DNA from: Hyphomicrobium sp.
Lineage (GTDB): Bacteria > Pseudomonadota > Alphaproteobacteria > Rhizobiales > Hyphomicrobiaceae
Direction of reading: 5' to 3'
DNA: 64,000 nucleotides
Assembly (NCBI GenBank): GCA_002928735.1
Contig: PERL01000003.1
Coordinates: 248,001 to 312,000 of the forward strand
Positions 1 to 8,297 of this stretch are shown piece by piece. Position 1 is the first letter of the stretch; each line of letters begins with the position of its first letter. The translations under genes were made by a program, and so were the position numbers. Under the pieces are notes generated by a model, which saw nothing but the letters and a program-made list of their open reading frames with translations, did not search any database and was not told the origin of the DNA.

Positions 1-414
1 GAGTTCGGTCAACTTATCGGTGAGGCGGACGCCCTTCGGCGTCAAGTAAAGACGGCGTTCACGCAGGTCGTCGGGGCCGGGGCGTTGGGTGATAAAGCCT
101 TTTTCCCGCAATTCCTTGAGGACGCGGGCGAGGCTTTGCTTGGTGATTTTGAGGACGTCGAGGAGTTCGGCTACCTTGAGGCCGGGGTTGCGGTGGACGA
201 AGTGGAGCACGCGGTGGTGGGCGCGGCCAAAGCCGTAGCGTTCGAGAATGGCGTCGGGGTCGCTCGTAAAGTTGCGGTAGGCGAAATAAAACAATTCCAT
301 GAAGCTGACGAGGGCAGGCGGCACGGCGTCGCCGGCGGCCTCGGGCTCCGCATGGGAGCCGGCAGAGGTCAACGGCGCGCGTGATCCGGTATTCTCCGCA
401 TTTATGTCAGCCAT
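1..414 (-). CDS. MarR family transcriptional regulator (3' part cut off by window edge)
   Basis: Reading the minus strand from the ATG at 414 gives 138 codons without a stop to the window edge, so the C-terminus is missing. After a hydrophilic N-terminus of about 35 residues comes a winged-helix region: a helix with FMELFYFAYRNF, then RAHHRVLHFVHRNPGLKVAELLDVL, then the recognition-helix stretch ITKQSLARVLKELREKGFI and the basic wing RPGPDDLRERRLYLTPKG. This order and these residues are typical of MarR repressors, which usually bind a palindrome as a dimer and release it on ligand binding. A 7+7 bp inverted repeat overlaps its own start codon, suggesting autoregulation. The gene is divergent from the branched-chain aminotransferase gene, which may be a target; that is inference. 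Family call is secure, ligand unknown. Confidence 0.85.
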   Translation of the reverse strand, partial: MADINAENTGSRAPLTSAGSHAEPEAAGDAVPPALVSFMELFYFAYRNFTSDPDAILERYGFGRAHHRVLHFVHRNPGLKVAELLDVLKITKQSLARVLKELREKGFITQRPGPDDLRERRLYLTPKGVRLTDKLTEL

Positions 415-423
415 GTTGACATA
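403..423. promoter_or_regulatory. Candidate MarR operator overlapping the marR start codon
   Basis: TATGTCA (403-409) and TGACATA (417-423) form a perfect 7-bp inverted repeat with a 7-nt spacer. The start codon of the MarR gene (412-414) lies inside the spacer. Palindromes of this kind at the start of a marR gene are the usual autoregulatory sites. A weak sigma70-like element facing right (TTGACA at 416-421, TAGACG at 439-444, 17 bp apart) overlaps it, so binding could also affect the aminotransferase gene. Confidence 0.5.
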
Positions 424-615
424 TTTGCCGCCGATCGATAGACGTGGCAAGTCATTTCGCGACGGCGTTCGAAGGTCTTTTCCGGTGCGGCGTGCCTGAT
501 GCGCGGGCCGGGCGGGAGGCCCGTTGGCCGGTCCAATTGGGCCGGGCCGCCATCGTCGCGCGCGGCGTTGGTCCGGTGTCCGGCCTGCGCTGGCCAGCAA
601 CAAGGAATGGAATTC

Positions 616-1512
616 ATGGTCGATCTTGTCCCGTATCACGATCGCGACGGCTTCATCTGGTTCGATGGCAAGTTGGTGCCGTGGCGCGAGGCGCAGGTTC
701 ATATCCTGACGCATGCGCTGCACTATGCCAGCGCGGTGTTCGAGGGCGAGCGGTCTTATGGTGGGGAGATCTTTAAGCTGCGCGAGCACACGCTGCGGCT
801 GATCGAAAGCGGGCGGATGCTCGATTTCGAGATTCCTTTCACGCCCGACGAGATCGATCAGGCGTGCCGTGAGACGCTGACAGCAAACGGCCTGACGGAC
901 GGCTACATCCGGCCGATCGCGTGGCGCGGCAGCGAGCAGATGGGCGTTTCGGCGCAGCACAGCAAGATTCACCTTGCGGTCGCCGCGTGGAACTGGGGCT
1001 CGTACTTCGACATGTCGGAGCGCCTGCGCGGCATTCGGGTGGGGCTGGCGACCTACCGGCGGCCCGACCCGGCGACGATCCCGTCGAAGGCGAAGGCAAC
1101 GGGTCTTTACATGATCTGCACCATCGAGAAGCACCGGGCGGAGCGCGCGGGCTATGCGGACGCGATGATGCTCGACTACCGCGGGCATGTGGCGGAATGC
1201 ACTGGCGCCAACATGTTCTTCATCAAGGACGGCGAAATCCACACGCCGACGCCGGACTGCTTCCTGAACGGGATTACGCGGCAAACGGTGATCGAATTGG
1301 CCAAGCGGCGGGGCATCAAGGTCGTCGAGCGGACGATCCTGCCGGAGGAATTGGCCTCGTTCTCGGAAGTGTTCATCACGGGGACGGCGGCCGAAATTAC
1401 GCCGGTGCGCGAGATCGGTCCCAACACATACACGCCGGGCAAGGTCTGCGAGACACTGCTCAACGATTACATGGCGGAAGTGCAGCCGAAATCGCGCGCG
1501 GCGGCAGAGTAG
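616..1512 (+). CDS. ilvE: Branched-chain amino acid aminotransferase
   Basis: This encodes 298 residues, the usual length for class IV PLP aminotransferases that interconvert branched-chain 2-oxo acids and Val, Ile or Leu with glutamate as partner. The start at 616 is chosen because AAGGA (602-606) sits 9 nt upstream; an in-frame ATG at 607 is too close to it. Visible family marks are the N-terminal HALHYASAVFEGER, the IRPIAWRG segment, the PLP lysine in SKAKATGLY (about K160), and ECTGANMFF followed by a GITRQTVIELA helix. The cytosolic enzyme is divergent from the marR gene. Specificity could include D-amino acids, but the FEG and ECTGANMF motifs favour branched-chain activity. Confidence 0.93.
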   Translation: MVDLVPYHDRDGFIWFDGKLVPWREAQVHILTHALHYASAVFEGERSYGGEIFKLREHTLRLIESGRMLDFEIPFTPDEIDQACRETLTANGLTDGYIRPIAWRGSEQMGVSAQHSKIHLAVAAWNWGSYFDMSERLRGIRVGLATYRRPDPATIPSKAKATGLYMICTIEKHRAERAGYADAMMLDYRGHVAECTGANMFFIKDGEIHTPTPDCFLNGITRQTVIELAKRRGIKVVERTILPEELASFSEVFITGTAAEITPVREIGPNTYTPGKVCETLLNDYMAEVQPKSRAAAE

Positions 1513-1544
1513 CTGCTCGCCTTGGTCCAGTCAGCTCGGGCCAG

Positions 1545-1796
1545 TCAACTGTGGCGCGCGGTGAAAATCGCAAAGAAGGTGCCGAGGAAGCCGGCGATGG
1601 CGAGGCCGGCGGCGATGAGCGCGGAGGGTGCGGCGGGATAACCGGCGAAACCTGCGATAACGGCGTAGGCCGAGACCCAGAAAATGGCAGGCACGAGGGC
1701 GGTCAAGATCAGGCCGATGAGGAAATCTGAGGGGCCCGCCACAGACGGCGCTGTTGACAGATTTGCATGGGCCTGACGCACGGTGCTCGCCTGCAT
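1545..1796 (-). CDS. Small two-helix membrane protein, unknown function
   Basis: This predicted 83-residue protein has two hydrophobic segments (about residues 25-47 and 55-77) joined by a short Gly/Pro turn, so it should be an inner-membrane hairpin. The start at 1796 is chosen because GGAG lies 8 nt upstream; an upstream ATG at 1826 would add 10 residues but has no visible ribosome binding site. No family recognised. It is convergent with ilvE, 32 bp away, and divergent from the FAD oxidoreductase gene. Confidence 0.6.
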   Translation of the reverse strand: MQASTVRQAHANLSTAPSVAGPSDFLIGLILTALVPAIFWVSAYAVIAGFAGYPAAPSALIAAGLAIAGFLGTFFAIFTARHS

Positions 1797-1849
1797 TGCA
1801 TAATCTCCGTTTGAGGCCATCGACATAGCTTAGTGTCGAATCAACTCGT

Positions 1850-1869
1850 AAACGAACTGCAAACGAACT
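1850..1869. repeat. Direct repeat AAACGAACT x2, one helical turn apart
   Basis: AAACGAACT occurs at 1850-1858 and 1861-1869, 11 bp start to start, in the AT-rich divergent region between the small membrane protein and the FAD oxidoreductase. Same-face spacing fits a tandem protein-binding site, but no regulator can be named. Confidence 0.3.
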
Positions 1870-1963
1870 TATTTCAAATTTCTAAACTTATTCGCGCGGG
1901 ACTGGCTAGCGATTTTGTTCTGGTCACGGACGGATGGGCTAGGGGTTTGGTGGTGACGCCGGT

Positions 1964-3607
1964 TTGAGCAGAAGCGAGGGCCATGTGGGCAACGGACAAA
2001 ACGCGGGTCGTGGCTCCTATGATGTGGCCATTATTGGCGGCGGCCATAACGGGCTGACGGCTGCCGCATATCTTGCACGTGCGGGATTGAAGCCGGTCGT
2101 TCTGGAAAAGAATGCGGTCGCTGGCGGAGCGGCGCTAACGGAGGAATTTCACCCAGGCTTTCGCAATTCGGTCGCGTCGTACACGGTGAGCCTGCTCGAT
2201 CCGGGCGTGATCAGTGATCTCGATCTTCACAATCATGGATTGCGCATCATCGAGCGGCCGGCTGCCAACTTCATGCCGATCGACGGCGAGCGGGGTTTTT
2301 TCTGGCCTTACGGGATGGCGGCGAAGCAGGCGGAGATCGCCAAGTTGTCGGCGCGCGATGCGGAGCGCTATCCCGCGTACGATGCGGCGCTGGAGCGAGC
2401 GGCTTCGGTGTTGCGCGATCTGACGCGCACGACGCCACCGAATGCGGGCGGGGGTTGGATCGAACTCTTGAAGGGGGCCGGTATCGGGCGGCGCGTGCTC
2501 GGTCTGTCGCTCGAGGATCAGCGCCTGCTCACCGATCTTTTCACCAAGAGCGCGGCGGACTTTCTCGATCCCTGGTTTGAGAATGATCACGTGAAGGCGC
2601 TGTTCGCGTTCGACGGGATCGTGGGTTCGTATGCATCGCCGTGGACGCCGGGCACGGCGTACGTGCTGCTGCATCACTGCTTTGGCGAAGTGAACGGCAA
2701 GATGGGTGTGTGGGGGCATGCGGTCGGCGGGATGGGTGCGATCACCCAGGCGATGGCGCGGTCGGCTGAAGCGGCGGGTGTGGTGATCCGGCTTGATGCG
2801 CCGGTGCGGCGCGTCGTGGTGGAGAAGGGCCGCGCGGCCGGCGTTGAACTGCAGAGCGGCGAAATCGTGCGGGCGCGGGCGGTGGCCGCAAATGTCGGGC
2901 CGAAATTGTTGTTTCGCGATCTCATTGATGCGGGTGACGTCGATCCGGTGCTGCGGCAGCGGTTCACGACCATCAAGACAGGGTCGGCGACGTTCCGCAT
3001 GAATGTGGCGCTGAGCGAATTGCCCCGTTTCACCGCGCGGCCAGAGCCGGGGCCGCATCATGGGGCGGGGATCGTGATCGCGCCGACGATGGCGTACATG
3101 GAGCGTGCGTATCTGGATGCGAAACGCGATGGATGGGCGCGCGAGCCGGTGGTGGAGATGCTGATCCCGTCGGTGCTCGACGAAACGCTTGCGCCCCCGG
3201 GTCAGCATGTGGCGTCGCTGTTCGTACAGCATGTTGCGCCGAAGCTGCCGGGTGGACGGACGTGGGAGAACCCACAGGAGAAGGAACGTTTTGCCGACAT
3301 CGTGATTGAGACGGTGACGAGGCATGCGCCCAACTTCCGGCGGTCGGTTCTGGGGATGCAGGCGCTGTCGCCACTCGATCTGGAAATGCGGTTCGGGTTG
3401 GTTGATGGCGATATCTTCCACGGGCAACTGTCACTCGATCAACTGTTCTCGACGAGGCCCGTGCTGGGTTATGCGAATTACCGGATGCCGGTGGCGGGGC
3501 TTTACCTGTGTGGGTCGGGGGCGCATCCGGGCGGGGGCGTGACGGGACTGCCGGGGCGGAATGCGGCACGCGAGATGGTGCGCGATCTCAAGGGGTGGTT
3601 TTCATGA
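1964..3607 (+). CDS. FAD-dependent NAD(P)/phytoene desaturase-type oxidoreductase (COG1233, PYROXD2-like)
   Basis: This is a 547-residue protein of the amine oxidase / phytoene dehydrogenase superfamily. An N-terminal dinucleotide-binding fold is seen at about residues 20-55, with GGGHNG (25-30) and VVLEKNAVAGGAA, which is the FAD ADP-binding half. The C-terminus carries the second FAD motif, GAHPGGGVTGLPGRNA (about 523-538). The overall layout resembles PYROXD2-like proteins rather than carotenoid desaturases; no carotenoid genes are adjacent, so the substrate is unknown. The start is a TTG at 1964; an in-frame GTG at 1985 is an alternative. The stop overlaps the ATG of the next gene (ATGA), so the two are translationally coupled. 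Confidence 0.82.
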   Translation: MSRSEGHVGNGQNAGRGSYDVAIIGGGHNGLTAAAYLARAGLKPVVLEKNAVAGGAALTEEFHPGFRNSVASYTVSLLDPGVISDLDLHNHGLRIIERPAANFMPIDGERGFFWPYGMAAKQAEIAKLSARDAERYPAYDAALERAASVLRDLTRTTPPNAGGGWIELLKGAGIGRRVLGLSLEDQRLLTDLFTKSAADFLDPWFENDHVKALFAFDGIVGSYASPWTPGTAYVLLHHCFGEVNGKMGVWGHAVGGMGAITQAMARSAEAAGVVIRLDAPVRRVVVEKGRAAGVELQSGEIVRARAVAANVGPKLLFRDLIDAGDVDPVLRQRFTTIKTGSATFRMNVALSELPRFTARPEPGPHHGAGIVIAPTMAYMERAYLDAKRDGWAREPVVEMLIPSVLDETLAPPGQHVASLFVQHVAPKLPGGRTWENPQEKERFADIVIETVTRHAPNFRRSVLGMQALSPLDLEMRFGLVDGDIFHGQLSLDQLFSTRPVLGYANYRMPVAGLYLCGSGAHPGGGVTGLPGRNAAREMVRDLKGWFS

Positions 3608-3975
3608 CGGCGCTCGGTCCGGTCATTCCCATTTTGCGCATGTTTGACGAGGCCAAGGCGCGGGAGTTTTACGTCGGCTTTCTGGGGTTCGAGATCGATT
3701 TCGAGCACCGGTTCGGCGCTGATTTTCCGCTTTATCTGCAGGTTTCGCGGGCGGGGGCGGTCTTGCATTTGAGCGAACATTATGGTGATGCAACGCCAGG
3801 GTCGGCGGTGCGGATCGGCACAGCCGATCTTGATCAGCTTGCTTCCGAATTGCGGGAAAAGGATTATAAGTTCGCCCGCCCGGCCATTCAGGAACAACCC
3901 TGGGGCCTCAGGGAGTTGACTGTCGGGGATCCATTCGGCAATCGCATCGTATTCTATGGGGCTGTCGCCACTTAG
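3604..3975 (+). CDS. VOC family protein (glyoxalase / bleomycin-resistance fold)
   Basis: This is a 123-residue single VOC-domain protein. It starts PVIPILRMFDEAKAREFYVGFLGFEID and ends with DPFGNRIVFYG, the typical beta-alpha-beta-beta-beta modules of glyoxalase/bleomycin-binding proteins. The HLSEHYGDATPG and QPWGLREL segments match the bleomycin-binding subgroup, suggesting ligand binding rather than catalysis; the actual ligand cannot be read from sequence. The ATG at 3604 overlaps the upstream stop by 4 nt, which indicates coupling with the FAD oxidoreductase. Confidence 0.8.
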   Translation: MTALGPVIPILRMFDEAKAREFYVGFLGFEIDFEHRFGADFPLYLQVSRAGAVLHLSEHYGDATPGSAVRIGTADLDQLASELREKDYKFARPAIQEQPWGLRELTVGDPFGNRIVFYGAVAT

Positions 3976-4023
3976 TCTGGCGATCTTCTCCGCTTCCCAC
4001 TCAACAGAGGACCAACCCTGCAG

Positions 4024-4512
4024 ATGGATGCTTCCCGCTATCGCGCCCTTATGCGTCATCAGGCGGGAGCTGTGACCATCATCGCGGCCGGACGTCCGGG
4101 TGCGCGGGGCGGGCTGACGGCGACGGCGTTTTCGTCGCTCTCCGACAACCCGCCAACGGTGCTGGTGTGCGTGCAGCGGCGCTCGGGGACGCATGGCGTC
4201 ATCGTCGCGTCGAGAGCGTTCAGCGTGAATATTCTCGCGCATGAGCAGCAGACGCTGGCGGAACGGTTCTCGGGCAAGGGCGGCGCGTCGGGCGAGCAGC
4301 GCTTCGAGGGCGGGGCGGTGTGGGAGACGATGCAGACGGGGGCGCCGGTTTTGGCGGGCGCGCTGGCCAGTCTCGACTGCGAGCTGCTCGATGAGCATGA
4401 GTTCGCGACGCACTCGATTTTCATCGGGCGCGTCGTCGATGGGCGGTTTCGCACAGAGGGGGGGCCGCTACTCTATTTCCGCAATGACTATTGGGATATC
4501 GGTGCGCGCTGA
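4024..4512 (+). CDS. Flavin reductase domain protein (HpaC/RutF type)
   Basis: The 162-residue protein has the complete flavin reductase-like fold: an N-terminal RYRALMRHQAGAVTIIAA, the FMN-contact segment GLTATAFSSLSDNPPTVLVC, SFSVNILA-like (AFSVNILAHEQQ), and LDCELLDEHEFATHSIFIGRV near the C-terminus. Members supply reduced FMN or FAD to a partner monooxygenase using NAD(P)H. No oxygenase is adjacent, so the partner is unknown, although the neighbouring FAD oxidoreductase and VOC genes share the strand. It lies 48 bp after the VOC gene and 28 bp before arfB. Confidence 0.85.
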   Translation: MDASRYRALMRHQAGAVTIIAAGRPGARGGLTATAFSSLSDNPPTVLVCVQRRSGTHGVIVASRAFSVNILAHEQQTLAERFSGKGGASGEQRFEGGAVWETMQTGAPVLAGALASLDCELLDEHEFATHSIFIGRVVDGRFRTEGGPLLYFRNDYWDIGAR

Positions 4513-4540
4513 AACGCGGCCATAGCAAGAGACGACGCCC

Positions 4541-4957
4541 GTGCGCATCACCAACACATTGACGCTGGACGAACGCGATATCGAGGAGCGCTTCATGCGT
4601 GCGTCGGGTCCGGGCGGGCAGAACGTCAACAAGGTCTCGACGGCGGTGGAACTGCGCTACAACGTGCGGCACGGGTCGCTGCCGGTGGCGGTGCGGGACC
4701 GGCTCGTCGTGCTCGCGGGACGGCGGATGACGGACGAGGGCGTGCTGGTCATCCGCGCAGACCGGTTCCGGACGCAGGAGCGCAATCGCGAGGATGCGCG
4801 GGAGCGGCTGGCTGAATTGGTGTTGAAGGCCACGCACGTGCCGAAAAAGCGGATCGCGACGAAGCCTTCGAAGGCTTCGCGGACGCGGCGTATCGAGGGC
4901 AAGGTGAAGCGGGGGAACGTTAAGCGGTTGCGCGGTTCGAAAGCGGATTTTGATTGA
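4541..4957 (+). CDS. arfB: Alternative ribosome-rescue factor / peptidyl-tRNA hydrolase ArfB
   Basis: This 138-residue class-I release factor-like protein lacks a codon-recognition domain. It has the catalytic GGQ (25-27, in RASGPGGQNVNKVSTAVELR), which hydrolyses peptidyl-tRNA on stalled ribosomes. A basic C-terminal tail (KPSKASRTRRIEGKVKRGNVKRLRG) follows, the part that in ArfB inserts into the empty mRNA channel. Length and tail match ArfB/YaeJ. The start is GTG at 4541. The stop is 11 bp before the hyi start. Confidence 0.93.
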   Translation: MRITNTLTLDERDIEERFMRASGPGGQNVNKVSTAVELRYNVRHGSLPVAVRDRLVVLAGRRMTDEGVLVIRADRFRTQERNREDARERLAELVLKATHVPKKRIATKPSKASRTRRIEGKVKRGNVKRLRGSKADFD

Positions 4958-4968
4958 GGACGAGTGCG

Positions 4969-5745
4969 ATGCCGCGTTTTGCCGCCAACTTGAGTTTGAT
5001 GTTCACCGAGGTGCCGTTTCTCGACCGGTTTGAGGCGGCGGCGGCAGCAGGGTTCAAGGGCGTCGAGTTCCTGTTTCCTTATGCTTTCGACATCGACGAC
5101 ATTCGTGCGCGGCTCGATGCGCATGGATTGCAGGTCGTGTTGTTCAATCTGCCGCCGGGGCATTGGGACGAGGGCGAGCGGGGGATCACGGCGCTCAAGG
5201 GGCGCGAAGATGAGTTTGCGGCGGGTGTCGATCTGGCACTTCGTTATGCTGATGCGCTTGGGTGTCCGCGCGTGCATGCGATGGCGGGGCTGGAGCCGCA
5301 TGGCACGGACCGCGATGTCTATGTGCGCAACCTGGCTCTGGCTGCGGAGTGGGCGCGCGGCGAGGGCGTCGATGTGCTGATCGAGCCGATCAACACGTTC
5401 GACATGCCGGGATATTTTTTGACGACGACAGAACAGGCGCGCGATGTGATCGCGGCGGTGGGGGCGGCGAACCTCGGGCTGCAATTCGATCTCTATCATC
5501 GCGAGCGGATGCAGGGCGGTCTGATGGCCGCGATTGGCGAATTTCAGCCGATCACGCGGCACTACCAGTGCGCCAATCCGCCGGATCGCAGCGAGCCGGC
5601 TTGCGATGTGATCGACTATGCGGCCGTGTTCCGGGCCATCGATGCGACGGGGTTCGATGGTTGGATCGGGTGTGAGTACCGGCCGAAGGCGGCAACGGTG
5701 GCGGGTCTCGGCTGGCCTCAGGCGTGCGGCGTGACGCTCGGGTGA
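4969..5745 (+). CDS. hyi: Hydroxypyruvate isomerase family TIM-barrel protein
   Basis: This encodes 258 residues, the standard length for Hyi/OtnI enzymes that interconvert hydroxypyruvate and tartronate semialdehyde (or 2-oxo-tetronate). Metal-binding glutamates are visible at E139 (DVLIEPINTFDMPGYF) and in IGCEYRPK near the C-terminus. LQFDLYHRERMQGG and the N-terminal FAANLSLMFTEVPFLDRFEAA are family marks. The ATG at 4969 is preferred, with GAGGA 8 nt upstream. It follows arfB closely, probably as co-transcription rather than shared function. No glyoxylate carboligase or tartronate semialdehyde reductase is adjacent, so the exact substrate remains open. Confidence 0.85.
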   Translation: MPRFAANLSLMFTEVPFLDRFEAAAAAGFKGVEFLFPYAFDIDDIRARLDAHGLQVVLFNLPPGHWDEGERGITALKGREDEFAAGVDLALRYADALGCPRVHAMAGLEPHGTDRDVYVRNLALAAEWARGEGVDVLIEPINTFDMPGYFLTTTEQARDVIAAVGAANLGLQFDLYHRERMQGGLMAAIGEFQPITRHYQCANPPDRSEPACDVIDYAAVFRAIDATGFDGWIGCEYRPKAATVAGLGWPQACGVTLG

Positions 5746-5863
5746 GGCGGGGGCACGGGGTTTGCTCTGTTGGCCGTTAAGGCGGCACGGTGGTGCGCTT
5801 TAACCATGAGTGGCGCGCTGCAATCGGTGTCGCGTGCCTCGAAATCTGTTTTTTCGGCGGGCT

Positions 5864-7198
5864 ATGGCTCAATCTGCGACGCGTCTGTCCGGTTATCTGA
5901 CGGCTCCTGCCGGGGCGTTTTTCGGCGGGCTGATCGCGTTGGACATCGTTTTGCTGTTCGCGGTGTCGGGGTATGTGCTGATCGAGGCCGGCTGGAACTA
6001 CGGCGACGCGGGCGGCAGTCCGCTTGAGAAAATCCATCCCGCGACCATGCTGGCGGCTTTGATCCTGCTGCTGACGGCGATGACGGCAGCCAATCCTTTG
6101 GTGCCGCTGGCGAAGGGGTTCGGAGAGCGTCCGCGGGTCGTTTTTTATCTGGCAACCGTGTTCTTGATGATGGCGCAGGCGATGTTGGTCGTCGGGCTGC
6201 CGTTCACGGTGTTCATCGACACGTTCATCGGGCCGGTGCTGGTGTTTCTATTTCTGGCGGAGGTGGATGAAGACCGGCGGCGGCGGTTGGCGTGGCTCAT
6301 CCATGGGCTGTTTGTTGTCAATTCGCTGTTGGGGATCGCGGAGGTTGGGCTTGGGTTCCGGCTGACGCCTTTGCACATCGAAGGCGAGACGCTGGAAGAG
6401 GAATGGCGGGCGTCGGCGTTCATCGGGCATCCGCTGTCGAACGCGATGCTGACGGGCAGCTACATGGTGCTGCTGCTGTCGGGCGGGGCGCGGGATCTGC
6501 CGCAGTTTCTGAAGCCGGTTTTGTTTCTGATCGCGGCGGCGGGCATGGTGGTGTTCGGCGGGCGCGCGGCGACGGGGCTCGTGGTGCTGTTCGTCGTGTG
6601 GCACGTGCTGCGACGGCTGGTGGATGTGTTGCGCGGGCGGCCGTTCGATGCGGCGCTGGTGCTGTTGGGCTTGATCGGTCTGCCGGTTCTGGCGGGCGGC
6701 GTGTTGGTGCTGGCGGATGCGGGCTTCTTCGACAAATTCCTGTCGCGGCTTGTCGATGACCAGGGCAGCGCGTCGACTCGTGTCGAGATGTTTGAGATTT
6801 TCAAGCATCTGACCTGGGCGGAAATTCTTTTGGGGCCAAACGCTGACTATGTGCACAACCTGATGCGGCACTACGGGCTCGACTACGGGATCGAGAGCTT
6901 CTGGGTGGCGATTGTGCTGTCGTATGGAATGATCGCGGGTTTGGTATTTTTCGCGGGCCTGTTCATGTTCTCAGCGGACGTCGTGAAGGAGCGGCCGGCT
7001 TCGCTGGCGGTGATGATCTACTTTTTTGCGGTTGCGTCGGCGTCGCTTAGCCTGTCGGCGAAGACGCATGGGTTTTCCATGTTTATTGTCATGATCCTGG
7101 TGCTGTTGCCGCGGGGCCGCGCTCAGGAGGCGGCGGCGGTCACTTCCGCGCCTGATGCGGGCCAACGGGCTGGGCGGGCGCGCTTGCAGGTGGCATAA
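5864..7198 (+). CDS. VpsF/Wzy-like polytopic polysaccharide biosynthesis protein
   Basis: This 444-residue protein has at least ten hydrophobic segments spread over its length, interrupted by a periplasmic-type loop near residues 290-340 (SRLVDDQGSASTRVEMFEIFKHLTWAEILLG). The segment patterns (FIGHPLSNAMLTGSYMVLLL, FGGRAATGLVVLFVVW, and GLDYGIESFWVAIVLSYGM) resemble VpsF-family and O-antigen ligase/polymerase proteins, which join or polymerise glycan repeat units at the inner membrane. The ATG at 5864 starts just before the first membrane segment; an upstream ATG at 5810 would add 18 basic residues. No glycosyltransferases are adjacent, so it is an isolated member; the family assignment is from overall resemblance. 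Confidence 0.7.
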   Translation: MAQSATRLSGYLTAPAGAFFGGLIALDIVLLFAVSGYVLIEAGWNYGDAGGSPLEKIHPATMLAALILLLTAMTAANPLVPLAKGFGERPRVVFYLATVFLMMAQAMLVVGLPFTVFIDTFIGPVLVFLFLAEVDEDRRRRLAWLIHGLFVVNSLLGIAEVGLGFRLTPLHIEGETLEEEWRASAFIGHPLSNAMLTGSYMVLLLSGGARDLPQFLKPVLFLIAAAGMVVFGGRAATGLVVLFVVWHVLRRLVDVLRGRPFDAALVLLGLIGLPVLAGGVLVLADAGFFDKFLSRLVDDQGSASTRVEMFEIFKHLTWAEILLGPNADYVHNLMRHYGLDYGIESFWVAIVLSYGMIAGLVFFAGLFMFSADVVKERPASLAVMIYFFAVASASLSLSAKTHGFSMFIVMILVLLPRGRAQEAAAVTSAPDAGQRAGRARLQVA

Positions 7199-7248
7199 TC
7201 CGCCGGGCGGGGCCTGTTGGTTCCGGACAACCTTGGGGGATCTGCGGG

Positions 7249-8274
7249 ATGGTTCGACGTCTCTCATGCGACCGGCGGACGTTTGTGCGCGGGGCGGTGG
7301 CCGCGGTGGCGGCGCCGTTCGTCGTGCGCGGATTGGGTGGCGCGGCGCTGGCGCAGGATTCGCTGCCGGGGTCGGGGCCGGTGTCGCCGATCTGGGGCGA
7401 GCTTGGGCGGTTGACGATTGCGGCGCAGAAGCAGGGGCTGGGCGTGCCGCGCATGTCGCTGGGGCCGGAGAGCCTGTCGGACGATTTTTCATCGACCATG
7501 CCGGCGATCGTCGATTTCATGGATAGCCTCGACGGGGCGATCGCAACGGCTTCGCCAGAGAAGGCGGATGCGGCGGAGGATTTGAAGGCAGAGGCGAGTG
7601 CGCTGCTCGGCAAGGTTTTGGCGGCGGAGAAGTTGCCGCGCGAGGCGCCCGAAGAGCCGGGTCCGCCGGGGGCGGCGCCAACGGTGCGCGCGCCGAAGTT
7701 CGAGGATGTGGCGGAGAGCTATCGGGCGCTGTTCCGGACCTGCGTGATCCGATCCGACAAGGCGTCGCAAGTGAAGTGGTATACCGACAAGGTGGCCGAT
7801 CCGTCGCGGCGGGAACGGTATCAGAGGATCGAAGATGAGATCTGCGTGCCGTGGTATTTCGTGGCGATCATCCACGGCATGGAATGCGGGTTCGACTTCA
7901 ACAAGCATCTGCACAATGGCGATCCGTTGCGATCGCGCACGGTGCAGGTGCCGAAGGGGCGGCCAGTGACGTGGAGCCCGCCGACGGATTGGCATTCGAG
8001 CGCGGTGGATGCGCTGCGCTACGACAAGTTCGCCGATCTCACCGATTGGGATCTGGCGCGGATGCTCTATCGCTGGGAAGCCTACAACGGCTGGCGGTCG
8101 CGGCTGCTCTACAATATCAACACGCCGTACCTGTGGAGCTTTTCCAACCACTACACGAAGGGCAAGTTCGTTGCCGACAATGTGTGGGACGGTAATGCGG
8201 TGTCGAAGCAGTGCGGCGCTGCCGTCATGCTCAAGATGATCGTTGAAACGGGCGTGATCGGGCAACCGGCGTAA
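7249..8274 (+). CDS. Tat-exported lysozyme-family protein (COG5526-like)
   Basis: The 341-residue protein begins with a Tat-type signal peptide (DRRTFVRG at 8-15, then a hydrophobic stretch ending ALAQ near 36). A low-complexity, helical region occupies about 40-155. The C-terminal half holds a lysozyme-like module: YQRIEDEICVPWYFVAIIHGMECGFDF with the probable catalytic E212, then HLHNGDPL, a TVQVPKGRP strand and SAVDALRYD, a motif order seen in single-domain bacterial lysozyme-family proteins. It would act on peptidoglycan in the periplasm. It follows the VpsF-like gene by 50 bp and is convergent with the S8-M4 peptidase gene. Catalysis is inferred, not shown. Confidence 0.72.
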   Translation: MVRRLSCDRRTFVRGAVAAVAAPFVVRGLGGAALAQDSLPGSGPVSPIWGELGRLTIAAQKQGLGVPRMSLGPESLSDDFSSTMPAIVDFMDSLDGAIATASPEKADAAEDLKAEASALLGKVLAAEKLPREAPEEPGPPGAAPTVRAPKFEDVAESYRALFRTCVIRSDKASQVKWYTDKVADPSRRERYQRIEDEICVPWYFVAIIHGMECGFDFNKHLHNGDPLRSRTVQVPKGRPVTWSPPTDWHSSAVDALRYDKFADLTDWDLARMLYRWEAYNGWRSRLLYNINTPYLWSFSNHYTKGKFVADNVWDGNAVSKQCGAAVMLKMIVETGVIGQPA

Positions 8275-8297
8275 AGGTGCCGGTTGCCGGTTTTATC

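Noticed and set aside
2135-3427. 430-codon minus-strand frame
   Set aside because: Antisense to the FAD oxidoreductase; Arg/His-rich composition typical of shadow frames.
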